64,000 nt of DNA from the NCBI GenBank assembly GCA_040877415.1, contig JBBDNV010000112.1:1-64000 (forward strand), in the 5' to 3' direction. This document shows positions 54,005-63,235 of the stretch, piece by piece. The notes beneath the pieces are model-generated. The model searched no databases, was not told where the DNA came from, and saw nothing but the letters and a program-made list of their open reading frames with translations. The stretch is from JBBDNV01 sp040877415 (GTDB lineage: Bacteria > Planctomycetota > Planctomycetia > Pirellulales > PALSA-1355). Position numbers and translations under genes: made by a program. How positions within the stretch are numbered: position 1 is the first letter of the stretch; the number at the start of each line of letters is the position of its first letter.

Positions 54005-55000
54005 ATGAGCACGCGCCCCCGCGTTGTGATTACCGACTTCGTCGCCGGCCCGCTCGAAACCGAACGGGGCATCCTGGGCGACGTGGCCGAGGTGGCGGCG
54101 CTTGGCGCCACGAACGAGGATCAAATCGCGGGGCGCATCGAGGACGCCGACGCGATCATGATGTACCACACCATTTCGATCAGCGGGAAAACGATCAACC
54201 GGCTTAAGCACTGTAAACTGATCGTGCGCTGCGGCGTGGGCTACGACAACGTCGATTGGCGATTGGCCCGCCGGCGCGGCATCGACGTGTGCAACGTGCC
54301 CGACTACGGGACCGAGGACGTGGCCGATACGGCCATCGGCATGATGCTGGCCCTGACTCGCGGGATCGCGCTTTACAATTCGCGGCTGCGCAATCGGCAG
54401 GGCGAGTGGGGCTACCAGCAGGCACAGCCGGTGTGGCGGCTGCGCGGGCGCGTGTTTGGGATCATCGGACTGGGGCGCATCGGCACGGCCGCGGCGCTGC
54501 GGGCCAAAGCGCTGGGAATGAACGTCGTGTTTTACGATCCGTACGTCCCCGACGGCCGCGACAAGGCGCTCGGCGTGCGACGGGTCGAAACGTTCGACGA
54601 GCTGTTGGCCGCCAGCCACGTGCTCAGCCTTCACTGCCCTCTCACGGACGAGACCCATCACATGATCCGCGCCGAAACGATAGCCGCCATGAAGCGCGGT
54701 TCGTTTCTGGTGAACACGGCCCGCGGCGGCGTGGCGGACGCGGCGGCGATTGCCGAGGCGATTGCGTCGGGGCACCTGGCCGGGGCCGGTATCGACGTGC
54801 TGGAAGAGGAGCCGCCGCCGGACGACCATCCGCTTTTGGTTGCCTGGCGCGATCCGGCGCATGCGGCGCACCACCGGGTCATCATCAACCCGCACGCCGC
54901 CTTCTACAGCGAAGAAGGTTTTGAGGACATGAGAATCAAGGGAAGCCAAACCTGCCGCCGCGCCCTGTTGGGCCAGCCGCTGCGTAACGTCGTGAATTAA
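54005..55000 (+). CDS. CtBP-like D-2-hydroxyacid dehydrogenase
   Basis: A 331-aa NAD-dependent D-isomer-specific 2-hydroxyacid dehydrogenase. Substrate and nucleotide domains alternate: VRCGVGYDNVD (about 74-84), the NAD loop GIIGLGRIG (about 153-161), LHCPLTDETHHMI, VNTARGGVAD with the catalytic Arg, GAGIDVLEEEPPP with Glu and INPHAAFYS with the His of the relay. The TEDVADTAIGMML segment fits the CtBP-related group. Cytoplasmic; substrate unknown. It starts at the ATG that opens the fold and stands alone. Confidence 0.9.
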   Translation: MSTRPRVVITDFVAGPLETERGILGDVAEVAALGATNEDQIAGRIEDADAIMMYHTISISGKTINRLKHCKLIVRCGVGYDNVDWRLARRRGIDVCNVPDYGTEDVADTAIGMMLALTRGIALYNSRLRNRQGEWGYQQAQPVWRLRGRVFGIIGLGRIGTAAALRAKALGMNVVFYDPYVPDGRDKALGVRRVETFDELLAASHVLSLHCPLTDETHHMIRAETIAAMKRGSFLVNTARGGVADAAAIAEAIASGHLAGAGIDVLEEEPPPDDHPLLVAWRDPAHAAHHRVIINPHAAFYSEEGFEDMRIKGSQTCRRALLGQPLRNVVN

Positions 55001-55194
55001 TATTTTGAGGGTCTGGCCCAGATTCCAGATATAGACGAAGAATAGATGTGGGTTCGTCGCTGGGATCTGACGACGAGTTTATCTATATTACTCGTATTCG
55101 GTGGCTGTCACGTTTTTCATCCGACCGCGAACCATCTGCTCCCCATGCGACTTGCCGCAACGCCTCGCGTGGGGTCCTTCGGGAGAAAACCGCG

Positions 55195-55470
55195 ATGAAC
55201 TTTGAAGGACACGTCGAGAACGGCATGGTCGTCCTGGATCAACCGCTGCCTCTGCCGGACGGCACTCCGGTGCGCGTGGAGCCGATCACGCCCACGGCCG
55301 GCGACTTCTGGGAATCGCGTTCCCTGGACGAGTTGGCCCTGCGGCAAGGAATATCCGCGCCAGGTTCGCCCGACGAAATGCGCGGTGGCTGGCCCGCGGA
55401 TGAGTTGAACGACGACTTCGAGCAAGCCTTCCTCCGCTGGCGCGCGGGCGAGCTGGAGTTGCGCGCATGA
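55195..55470 (+). CDS. Small antitoxin-like protein
   Basis: A 91-aa protein opening with a beta-rich stretch (NFEGHVENGMVVLDQPLPLPDGTPVRVEPI) as in AbrB/DUF104-like antitoxins, then an acidic helical tail that would wrap a toxin. Together with the following PIN-domain remnant, which it overlaps by ATGA, it forms a type II (VapBC-like) toxin-antitoxin arrangement. The start has GGGAG nine bases upstream. The antitoxin frame is intact while the toxin frame is not. Confidence 0.75.
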   Translation: MNFEGHVENGMVVLDQPLPLPDGTPVRVEPITPTAGDFWESRSLDELALRQGISAPGSPDEMRGGWPADELNDDFEQAFLRWRAGELELRA

Positions 55471-55696
55471 GTGATTCCTTGCTGCTGGACACGGACGTGG
55501 CGAGCTACTTGTTCAAGAACAGCCCAGTGCAAAGCCGTTCCGGCCGCTGCTCAAAGGCAAACGTCCGGCGCTGGCGTTCGTCTCGGTCGCCGAACGGCAA
55601 GCCGAACATCATCACCGGATGACGTTTCAGGATGAGCTGCGCCAATTGTTCGCGCGACATGGAATTCAGGTGGACGAGCGCTATCTGTGGTCCTGA
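55467..55696 (+). pseudogene. Frameshifted VapC-type PIN toxin
   Basis: The first 20 codons (MSDSLLLDTDVASYLFKNSP) are a PIN-domain start with the conserved Asp at position 8, read from an ATG overlapping the antitoxin stop. About 60 bases on, the matching sequence continues in another frame: FRPLLKGKRPALAFVSVAER, the usual next PIN segment, running on through HHHRMTFQDELRQLFARHG to a TGA. So one or a few bases have been lost or gained near 55525-55540, and the C-terminal Asp-rich half is missing. The toxin should be inactive. Confidence 0.72.
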
Positions 55697-55853
55697 TTTG
55701 TCGCGCCCTTGCAGGGCTTGGCGGTTCGTGGCGCCCGGTTGCCCAGGCCGCTGGCCTGGGCTGGCCTGTTTGACGCCCGCGGCGTCGGAGCAAGAAATCG
55801 CCTTCCCTACCCCTATCACTCCTGGGCCGCTACGCGGCCGCGTGCCGTCGCAG

Positions 55854-55892
55854 ATGTGTAGAACAACGGGGTCAATGACCCCGGCTACAGGG
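55854..55892. repeat. 39-bp palindromic repeat, copy 2
   Basis: Identical to the copy at 23522-23560 except for one base (A for C next to the left arm). It covers the end of eutC, supplying its last residues and stop codon. Confidence 0.82.
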
Positions 55893-56678
55893 GTCGTTGG
55901 GCAGTTGTTCCTTGATTGCCACGCCGCTGGTCTGCTCTGTGCGCATTTGGTGGGCCAAGGCCAGGATGCGGGCGGCGGCCGCTTCGGGTGGGACGCCGCG
56001 GGGGTGAATGTTCGAAACCAGATTGCGTTGGGCGTCGGTGTGGCCGGTGCGCGGGCGATAGGCCATGTAGGCCGAAAGACTTTCGGCCGTCGCCAGCCCG
56101 GGACGCTCGCCGATCAAAAGCACCGCGACCCGCGGGTCGACGAGGTCGCCGATTTCGTTGAGAATGCCGACGCGGCAATAGCGAATCGCCAGCGGCCGCC
56201 CGAACGACCAGCCGCGCTCGAGGGCGCCCTCTTGCAACAGCGGCAACAGCGCCGGCACTTGCGCGGCCACGGCGCCGGCGCTCAGCCCGTCGCCGATCAC
56301 GACCTGCAAATCGGTCCCCTTGGGGCACTGGGCGGAAATCGTCTGTCGAGCCTGCGGGCTGAGCTTGCGTCCCAAATCGGGCCGCATGAGAAACTGCGAC
56401 TTGTCGGCCGCCAGCGTCGTCACTTCGAACAATCGCGTGCGGCGCACGAATTCGGCGCCGAAGTCGCGCTCGATGTCCATCTCGGCCTGCACCGCGTCGA
56501 CGGCCGCCGCGTGATCTTCGCGCAGCGTGAGCTGCGTTTCGGTGCGATAGGCCGGCCCGGCCCGCCCCACCACCAATCGAGCCGGCGTGCGCGCCCGCAA
56601 GGCTTCGAGGGCTTTGGCCGTCGCGTCGGGCAAGGCCACGTGCTGGGGGCCGGTTTTCCTGCGAATGTCGCGCGGCAT
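55872..56678 (-). CDS. eutC: Ethanolamine ammonia-lyase small subunit
   Basis: A 268-aa small (light) subunit; with EutB it forms the B12-dependent enzyme that converts ethanolamine to acetaldehyde and ammonia. Family segments include TPARLVVGRAGPAYRT near the start, DYIIAHAVYSW-like features are absent as expected, and IGDGLSAGAVAAQ, LLIGERPGLATAESLSAYM and YRPRTGHTDAQRN mark the EutC core. Slightly shorter than E. coli EutC (295 aa). The final residues PCSRGH and the stop lie in the 39-bp repeat. The start is an ATG 14 bases after the eutB stop; coupling is likely. Confidence 0.9.
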   Translation of the reverse strand: MPRDIRRKTGPQHVALPDATAKALEALRARTPARLVVGRAGPAYRTETQLTLREDHAAAVDAVQAEMDIERDFGAEFVRRTRLFEVTTLAADKSQFLMRPDLGRKLSPQARQTISAQCPKGTDLQVVIGDGLSAGAVAAQVPALLPLLQEGALERGWSFGRPLAIRYCRVGILNEIGDLVDPRVAVLLIGERPGLATAESLSAYMAYRPRTGHTDAQRNLVSNIHPRGVPPEAAAARILALAHQMRTEQTSGVAIKEQLPNDPCSRGH

Positions 56679-56692
56679 CGGGCGTTTGCGCC

Positions 56693-58111
56693 TCACCTGG
56701 CGGTCAGGGGATCGTTGAGCACGCTTTGCAATTGTCCGATGAGCGGATGGCGGGCCGGTTCCGAGAGGACCAGTTGGCCGCCGGCAAAAATGCCGCGCTC
56801 TTCGAGCCACGCCAAAAACTCCGGCGCGGGCGCGAGCCCGAACAGCTTGCGCATCGCCGCGCCGTCGTGGAAGCTGGTCGACTGGTAGCTGAGCATCACG
56901 TCGTCGGCGCACGGCACTCCCATGAAGTAGTTGCAGCCGGCGGCGGTCATCAGCAGCATCAGGTTTTCGGCCGAATTCTGATCGGCGGCCGCGTGGTTCG
57001 TATAACACACGTCGCATCCCATCGGCAGCCCGAGCAGCTTGCCCATGAAGTGATCCTCGAGCCCGGCCCGCGTGATTTGACGCTCGTCGTAGAGATACTC
57101 TGGGCCGATAAATCCCACGACCGAGTTGACCAGGAACGGATCGAACGCCCGGGCCACGCCGTAGGCCCGCGCTTCGAGCGTCAGTTGATCGACGCCGTGA
57201 TGCGCTTCGGCCGAGAGCGCGCTTCCCTGGCCGGTTTCGAAATACATCACGTTCTGACCGACCCAGGGCACGTCGCGCGATCGGTGATGTTCCAAAACGC
57301 GCTCTTGCCCTTCGCGGAGCATGGCCAGATTGATGCCGAAACTGGAGTTGGCCGCTTCGGTGCCCGCGACCGATTGAAACAACAGATCGACCGGCGCGCC
57401 GCGCGCAAGCGCCGCCAGTTGCGTGGTGACGTGGGCCAGGCAGCAGTGCTGGGTCGGCGCGCCGGTCAGGGAAATCAATCGATCGAGTGAGCGCAAGATG
57501 CCGCACACGGTATCGACCGATTCGATGGCGGGATTGACCCCGATCACCGCGTCGCCGCAGCCGTACAAGAGGCCGTCGACGGCCGAAAGCAGAATGCCCC
57601 CCAGGTCGTCGGCCGGATGATTCGGCTGCAAGCGGATGCCGAGCACGCCGCGCTGGCCCATGGTGTTGCGGCAGCGCGTGACGTTGCGAATCTTGGCGGC
57701 CACGAGCACCAGGTCCTTGTTGCTCATCAGTTTGGCGGCGGCCGCGGCGATTTCGGGGGTGACGGCCCGGTGGATTGCGGCGAGCCGGGCTTGGTCGGTG
57801 GCGTCGTCCAGGAGCCATTCGCGGAACTGGCCCACCGTCAGGCTCGCGATTTCGGCGAACGCGGTCCTGTCGTGGGTCTCGAGGATGAGCCTTGTGACTT
57901 CGTCCGTGTCGGGATCGACGAGCGGCTGGTCGACGATTTCGCTCAAGCGGACGTCGGCCAGCGCCCACTTGGCGGCCACGCGCTCGCGCTGGGTTCGGGC
58001 CGCGATTTCGGCCAGCGCGTCGCCCGATTTCTCTTCGTTGGCCTTGGCCAACAGCTCGCGCAAGCTGGCAAACGTAAAGCGCTGGCCGCGAACCGTGCTG
58101 TGAAAGGGCAT
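56693..58111 (-). CDS. eutB: Ethanolamine ammonia-lyase large subunit
   Basis: A 472-aa EutB, the TIM-barrel subunit holding adenosylcobalamin and substrate. Characteristic stretches: GVLGIRLQPNHPADDLGGI, DAVIGVNPAIESVDTV, SSFGINLAMLREGQE, FETGQGSALSAEAHHGVDQLTLEARAYG (in parts), and LPMGCDVCYTNHAAADQNSAENL. Active radical enzyme made with EutC in the cytoplasm. No other eut genes (shell, EutG, EutE) are visible in the window, so it seems to be a stand-alone pathway or relies on distant genes. The ATG gives the standard N-terminus. Confidence 0.93.
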   Translation of the reverse strand: MPFHSTVRGQRFTFASLRELLAKANEEKSGDALAEIAARTQRERVAAKWALADVRLSEIVDQPLVDPDTDEVTRLILETHDRTAFAEIASLTVGQFREWLLDDATDQARLAAIHRAVTPEIAAAAAKLMSNKDLVLVAAKIRNVTRCRNTMGQRGVLGIRLQPNHPADDLGGILLSAVDGLLYGCGDAVIGVNPAIESVDTVCGILRSLDRLISLTGAPTQHCCLAHVTTQLAALARGAPVDLLFQSVAGTEAANSSFGINLAMLREGQERVLEHHRSRDVPWVGQNVMYFETGQGSALSAEAHHGVDQLTLEARAYGVARAFDPFLVNSVVGFIGPEYLYDERQITRAGLEDHFMGKLLGLPMGCDVCYTNHAAADQNSAENLMLLMTAAGCNYFMGVPCADDVMLSYQSTSFHDGAAMRKLFGLAPAPEFLAWLEERGIFAGGQLVLSEPARHPLIGQLQSVLNDPLTAR

Positions 58112-58231
58112 GATCGGCTCTCGTTTCGGAGGCCGTATTTTAGTGTGCAGCGATGAGCAGGGACACCCGGACAGGCTAAACCGCAAGCGGCAGGGTTGCT
58201 TTTGCGGCCGAATGGGGCGTCAATAGGAAGC

Positions 58232-59866
58232 ATGATGGATGATGCGACGTCTTATGATTTCGACTATCTGATTGTCGGCTCGGGGTTCGGCGGCAGCGTG
58301 TCGGCGCTGCGGCTGTCGGAGAAGGGATACTCGGTCGGGGTGATCGAGCGCGGCAAGCGTTGGCGCAGCGAGGATTTTCCCAAGACGAATTGGAACCTCC
58401 GCAAGTTTCTCTGGGCGCCGGTTTTTCGCTGTTTCGGCATCCAGGCCATCACGATGCTGCGCGACGTGATGATTCTGCACGGCTGCGGCGTGGGCGGCGG
58501 AAGCCTCGTGTATGCCAATACGCTGCTGGTGCCGCCCGACAACGTCTTCGCCGATCCGCGCTGGAGCGCCCTGGGCAATTGGAAGCACAACCTTGCGCCG
58601 CATTACGCCACGGCCCAGCGGATGCTCGGCGTCACCACCGCGCCGTGCCCGACGGAGACAGACCACATGCTGCGCGAGATCGCCTTTGAAATGAACCGCG
58701 GCGAGACGTACCACCCGACCGAGGTTGGCGTCTTTTTCGGCGAGCCGGGCCAGACCGTGCCCGATCCGTATTTCGAGGGCCGCGGCCCGGAGCGCACCGG
58801 CTGCATCCAGTGCGGCGGCTGCATGGTCGGCTGCCGGCACAACTCGAAGAACACGCTCGACAAGAATTATCTCTACCTGGCCGAACGACTGGGCGCGCAA
58901 GTGATCGCCGAAAGCGAAGTGCTCGACATTCGCGAGATTCCCCGCGGCGGCTACGAAGTGGAGACGCGCAAAATCACCGATTGGCTTCTCAAGCGGCGCC
59001 GAACGTTTCGCTGCCGCGGCATCGTGCTTTCCGGCGGCGTGCTGGGCACGGTGCGGCTGTTGCTCAAGTGTAAAGAGCGCGGGTCGCTGGGGCGGCTTTC
59101 CGACCGGCTGGGCTCGTACGTGCGCACCAACAGCGAAGCGATCGTCGGGGCCACGAGCCGGCGCCGCGACGTCGACTATTCGCGCGGCATCGCCATCGCT
59201 TCCGGTTTCCATCCCAGCCCGGAGACGCACGTCGAGATGGTCCGCTACGGCAAAGGCCAGGATTTCATGTCCCTGTTGACGACGGTCCTGGTGGGTGGCG
59301 GTCCGCCCTGGCCCCGGCCGCTGCGCTGGCTGGGTGAAATCGTGCGCCATCCGTTCAAATTTCTACGGGCGTCGAATCCCTTCGGCTGGGCCAGGCGGAC
59401 GGGCATTCTGCTGGTCATGCAGTATTTGCCCAACCACATGAGCCTGAGCCTGCGGCGGCGCTGGTTCTGGCCGTTTGCCAAAAAGATGGACTCGGTATGG
59501 GATTCGCCCGAAAAGGTGCCCAAATTTTTTCCCATCGCCAACGAAGTGGCCCAGCGTTTGGCGGCCAAGATGGACGGCGAACCGGGAGGCTTAATAGGCG
59601 AAGTTCTGTTCAATGTCTCGTCGACGGCGCATATTTTGGGGGGCTGCCCGATGGGCGCCGACGCCTCGCAAGGCGTCATCGACAAATATGGCCGGGTGTT
59701 CGGATATGATAACTTTTACATTGCCGACGGGTCGGTCGTGCCGGTCAACCTGAGCGTCAATCCGAGCCTGACGATTTGTGCCCTGAGCGAATGGATCGCC
59801 AGCCACGTGCCGGCGAAACAGACCGCCGCCGCCCACCAGCAAAAAGGTGCCGCATGTCAACCTTAG
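58232..59866 (+). CDS. GMC-family oxidoreductase (cholesterol-oxidase-like) with a four-Cys motif
   Basis: A 544-aa FAD-dependent alcohol oxidase/dehydrogenase-like protein. FAD loop is VGSGFGGSVSA (about 15-25), GCGVGGGSLVYAN is the second flavin site, and ILGGCPMGADASQGV with VNPSLTICAL near the end carry the expected active-site His-Asn region. Between them is CIQCGGCMVGC (about 190-200), which looks like a ferredoxin-type cysteine cluster and is shared by one GMC subgroup. It would oxidise an alcohol; the product aldehyde could pass to the aldehyde dehydrogenase whose gene overlaps its 3' end by 13 bases. AGGA precedes the ATG pair. Confidence 0.86.
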   Translation: MMDDATSYDFDYLIVGSGFGGSVSALRLSEKGYSVGVIERGKRWRSEDFPKTNWNLRKFLWAPVFRCFGIQAITMLRDVMILHGCGVGGGSLVYANTLLVPPDNVFADPRWSALGNWKHNLAPHYATAQRMLGVTTAPCPTETDHMLREIAFEMNRGETYHPTEVGVFFGEPGQTVPDPYFEGRGPERTGCIQCGGCMVGCRHNSKNTLDKNYLYLAERLGAQVIAESEVLDIREIPRGGYEVETRKITDWLLKRRRTFRCRGIVLSGGVLGTVRLLLKCKERGSLGRLSDRLGSYVRTNSEAIVGATSRRRDVDYSRGIAIASGFHPSPETHVEMVRYGKGQDFMSLLTTVLVGGGPPWPRPLRWLGEIVRHPFKFLRASNPFGWARRTGILLVMQYLPNHMSLSLRRRWFWPFAKKMDSVWDSPEKVPKFFPIANEVAQRLAAKMDGEPGGLIGEVLFNVSSTAHILGGCPMGADASQGVIDKYGRVFGYDNFYIADGSVVPVNLSVNPSLTICALSEWIASHVPAKQTAAAHQQKGAACQP

Positions 59867-61551
59867 CCGTCAAACAATCGCCCAGCCCCACCGAGCACGT
59901 CGATCGCTGCGCCGGCGAATTGGCCGCCGCCCGAGAGCGGCTCAGCGGGCTGTCGCTCGCCGAGCGAAGGGCGCTCCTGGAAGATTGTCTCGATCGGGTC
60001 GTCGCCTTGGCGCCCGAGTGGGTCCTAGCGGCGTGCGAAGCCAAGGGTCTTTCCCCCGGCAGTCCCCTGCGGGCCGAAGAAGTGGCGGCCGGGCCGATGG
60101 CTACGGCGCGTCATCTGCGGCTGTTGATCGACAACTATAAGACGATCGAAGCGACCGGCAGCATCAAGCTGCCCGCGCCGCCGGTGCAAATGGCCGACGG
60201 CTCGCTGGCGGTTCAGGTCGTGCCGGTCAAGGGCCTGTTCGATGCGGTGCTGTTCGCCGGTTTCAAGGCCACCGCTTATCTGGCGCCGAACGTCAAGCGC
60301 GAGGATCTGGAACGGCTGGGCAGCCGCCTGGCACATCCGCCGGCCGCAAAGACGGTGCTGGTGCTGGGGGCGGGCAACGTGTCGAGCATTCCGGCCACCG
60401 ACGCTATTTCCAAGATCTTTCAGGAGGGACACGTTGTTCTGTTGAAGATGAACCCCGTCAACGAGTACCTCGGCCCGATCTTCCAAGGGCTCTTTGCCCG
60501 GCTGATCGACAGGGGGTTTTTGCGGATCATCTACGGCGGAGCCGACGTGGGAGCCGCGGCGGTCGAGCACCCGGAAATCGACGAAGTTCACATCACCGGA
60601 TCGATCCACTCGCACGACGCGATCGTCTGGGGTCCGCCGGGCGATGAGCGCGAGCGGCGCAAGCGCGAAAACGATCCCGTGCTCAAAAAGCCGATCACCA
60701 GCGAATTGGGAAACGTCAGCCCGTGGATCGTCGTGCCCGGGCCATACACCGAAAGCCAGTTGCGGTTCCAGGCGGAAAGCGTGGCCGCGTCGATCACCAA
60801 CAACGCGTCGTTCAACTGCGTAGCCACGAAGGTGATCGTGACGTGGAAAGACTGGCCCCAGCGGCGGCACTTTCTCGACCTGATCGACGGGGTGCTGGCC
60901 CAGGTGCCGCGGCGAAAGGCTTATTACCCCGGCGCGCAGGAGCGTTTTGCTCGATTTTCGGGCCAGACGCCGCCCGCGGACGCCGAGGGCAAGCTCCCCT
61001 GGAGGCTGGTGCGCGACGCCGATCCGCAAAAAATGCCGCACCTGTTCTGCGAGGAATCGTTCGTCTGCGTGTGCGCGGAAATCGGCTTGGCGGCCGACGA
61101 CGAGCGGGATTTTCTCAAGGTGGCCGTCGATTTTGCCAACGAGCGGCTGTGGGGCACGCTGAGCGCGGCGCTCTCGGTGCCTCCGAGCTTTCGCCGCGAT
61201 CGAGCGAGCGAGGCCTGCTTTCAGGCGGCGCTAACGAATCTTCGCCACGGCTCAATTGGAGTGAACCATTGGCCGGCGCTCGTCTACGCGATGATGAGCC
61301 CGCCGTGGGGCGGCTATCCGTCGGGCACGCCGGCCGACGCGCAAAGCGGCATCGGCTCGGTGCACAACACGTTCATGCTCAGCGACGTTCAGAAAACGAT
61401 CCTCGAGGGCCCGATTACCATCTGGCCCAAGCCGTTCTGGTTTCCCACGCATCGCAACCCGGAGCCGATCGCCTGGAAAGTGCTGGCCCTGTGTCACAAA
61501 CCGTCGGCCTGGAAACTGCCCGGGCTGATGCTCTCGGCCTTGCGCGGGTAG
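59854..61551 (+). CDS. Aldehyde dehydrogenase-family protein
   Basis: A 565-aa protein of the aldehyde dehydrogenase superfamily. Catalytic Cys is in SFNCVATKVI (about residue 325), the general-base Glu in PITSELGNVSPWIV (about 288), and the NAD loop VHITGSIHSHD stands in the usual place. It is longer than typical ALDH (about 500) because of an N-terminal ~70-residue helical extension. The start ATG lies inside the end of the GMC gene, with AAGGTG upstream, so the two products are made together. Natural substrate unknown; it could finish the oxidation of an alcohol by the GMC enzyme. Confidence 0.86.
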   Translation: MSTLAVKQSPSPTEHVDRCAGELAAARERLSGLSLAERRALLEDCLDRVVALAPEWVLAACEAKGLSPGSPLRAEEVAAGPMATARHLRLLIDNYKTIEATGSIKLPAPPVQMADGSLAVQVVPVKGLFDAVLFAGFKATAYLAPNVKREDLERLGSRLAHPPAAKTVLVLGAGNVSSIPATDAISKIFQEGHVVLLKMNPVNEYLGPIFQGLFARLIDRGFLRIIYGGADVGAAAVEHPEIDEVHITGSIHSHDAIVWGPPGDERERRKRENDPVLKKPITSELGNVSPWIVVPGPYTESQLRFQAESVAASITNNASFNCVATKVIVTWKDWPQRRHFLDLIDGVLAQVPRRKAYYPGAQERFARFSGQTPPADAEGKLPWRLVRDADPQKMPHLFCEESFVCVCAEIGLAADDERDFLKVAVDFANERLWGTLSAALSVPPSFRRDRASEACFQAALTNLRHGSIGVNHWPALVYAMMSPPWGGYPSGTPADAQSGIGSVHNTFMLSDVQKTILEGPITIWPKPFWFPTHRNPEPIAWKVLALCHKPSAWKLPGLMLSALRG

Positions 61552-61627
61552 CTGGATTAATCATCGAGCAAGCGGTTTCGATTGACCTTGGAGGCTGCGC
61601 GGGTGCAAGCGATCCGTGGCACCAGCC

Positions 61628-63202
61628 TTAGGCGACCAACAGCGCCAAGCGTGCCAGGCGGTTTAGCGCTTCGGGCAGAGCGATGCCGATGGCGTGCTTG
61701 GCGTCATCATAGTTTTGCAGCCGCTCGAGGTCTTTGCTCACCGTCAATCGGCCCTCGCTCGCCGCGACGGCCAACTCGTCGGCGAGTTTTGGCAGGTCGC
61801 GCGTGCCGTCGAGCAATTCGATCAAGTTCCGGTCGAACATTTCCAGCCGCACGGCTTCGTGGCGGCGGTTGGCGACCACTTCGCCGCGCCGAGCCTGCAC
61901 GCGCACCAGGGGGCCGGCCACGGGCGCGTCGCTCGCGCGGGGCAAAAAGGACGGCCGGTCGCTGTGCAAATCGATAACCTGGCCCGCCGCGCACTGCGCC
62001 AGATTGTTTTCCAGCCGTTCGATTTCGTCGGTCGGGATCGGCGCGGGAAATCCGGCCGCCTCGAGCCGGGCGCAAGCGGCGGCCAGGAGATTCTCGAGTC
62101 GAACGTAGTCCGGCCAGGCTTCGCCCAGGTGCACGAGCGCCGCCTTGGCCAGGGGCACCGGCGTCGAGACGCGCGTGCCGCCGCGGTTCGAAAACTGCTC
62201 GACGGCCGTCGAGCACAAGTCGATTTCCGCCCGCGCGGGCTGAAGCGAGCTCTCGAGGTACAGGCCGCTCAGCCTCTCGGGCGTCACGCTGCGCGCGATC
62301 GAGACGGCCTCGTGGCAAAGCAGCGTCTGGCGGATCGTGCGGTTGAGGACGACGTCGCGGCACAACTCCTTCTCGACGTCGTCGGTGATGATCGCGTCCA
62401 GTTGCCGCTCGATTTCGTCGCCCAGATCGTCCCTCAAGCGGATTCCCAACACGGCGTCGCCGGCGGGTTGCAGTTGGTAGGTTTTCGCGTGCTGGACGAA
62501 CTCGGGGAAGTACACCGGATGGCTGAAGGCTTCCAAATGATCGTGCCACAGGTAGCCGTCGCTCTGCCGGGCGAGCACGGCCAGCTCCCGGTGCACCAAC
62601 GCGTCGTAGGCGTGGTCTTCGGTCAGCGAGGCATCGAGAAACTCCAGGAACATCCGCGCGCGGGACAACTTTTCGGCCGACGTGGCGGCTGTTCGGGCGT
62701 CGTACAACATCATGGCCCGAAACATGTCGTGGATCGCCCAACCAGGATAGGTCTTGTAGCTGACGTAGGCGATGCCCTGCGGCGCCAGGTGGTCGCGACA
62801 GACGGCCAGCAGCTTGTCGCGCACCGGCGCGTCGACCCAGGAGTACACCGCGTGGGCGATGATGTAGTCGAACGGTCCCAATTGGGAGTCGATCTCCAGA
62901 ATATCCTGCCGGCGAAACTCGACGTTGTCGAGCGCGGCTTCGCGGGCCGCCGCCTGGGCGATTTCAATCTGACGCGCTGATTGATCGATGCCGAGAAAGC
63001 GGGCCTGGGGATATCGATCCGCCAGCGGCAGCAGGTTCTGACCGACGGCGCAGCCCAACTCCAACACGCGGGCCCGCGCGGCCGCCTCGGGCTGCATGCC
63101 GCGGAGGCGGGCGATGGTTTCCAGGTAATCGGGCTGCGAGCGCGCCACGGGCAGGCCGGGAAACGGGATCGCGTCGTATTGTTGAGCCAGGTTCTGCGAC
63201 AT
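61628..63202 (-). CDS. SAM-dependent methyltransferase with regulatory domain
   Basis: A 524-aa protein. N-terminal class I methyltransferase: motif I VLELGCAVGQNLL (about 45-57), FLGIDQSARQIE with acidic motif II and FDYIIAHAVYSWVD as the later motif. After about residue 210 comes the methyltransferase regulatory domain (winged-helix-like, with LCHEAVSIARSVTPERL), and the end carries a third module (about 430-520: RRGEVVANRRHEAVRLEMFDR). Common in planctomycetes; substrate not known. AGGAACGAAC precedes the ATG. It lies 33 bases downstream of another copy in the same direction. Confidence 0.87.
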   Translation of the reverse strand: MSQNLAQQYDAIPFPGLPVARSQPDYLETIARLRGMQPEAAARARVLELGCAVGQNLLPLADRYPQARFLGIDQSARQIEIAQAAAREAALDNVEFRRQDILEIDSQLGPFDYIIAHAVYSWVDAPVRDKLLAVCRDHLAPQGIAYVSYKTYPGWAIHDMFRAMMLYDARTAATSAEKLSRARMFLEFLDASLTEDHAYDALVHRELAVLARQSDGYLWHDHLEAFSHPVYFPEFVQHAKTYQLQPAGDAVLGIRLRDDLGDEIERQLDAIITDDVEKELCRDVVLNRTIRQTLLCHEAVSIARSVTPERLSGLYLESSLQPARAEIDLCSTAVEQFSNRGGTRVSTPVPLAKAALVHLGEAWPDYVRLENLLAAACARLEAAGFPAPIPTDEIERLENNLAQCAAGQVIDLHSDRPSFLPRASDAPVAGPLVRVQARRGEVVANRRHEAVRLEMFDRNLIELLDGTRDLPKLADELAVAASEGRLTVSKDLERLQNYDDAKHAIGIALPEALNRLARLALLVA

Positions 63203-63235
63203 GTTCGTTCCGCGTCGTCGATGAATGCGCCGTCG

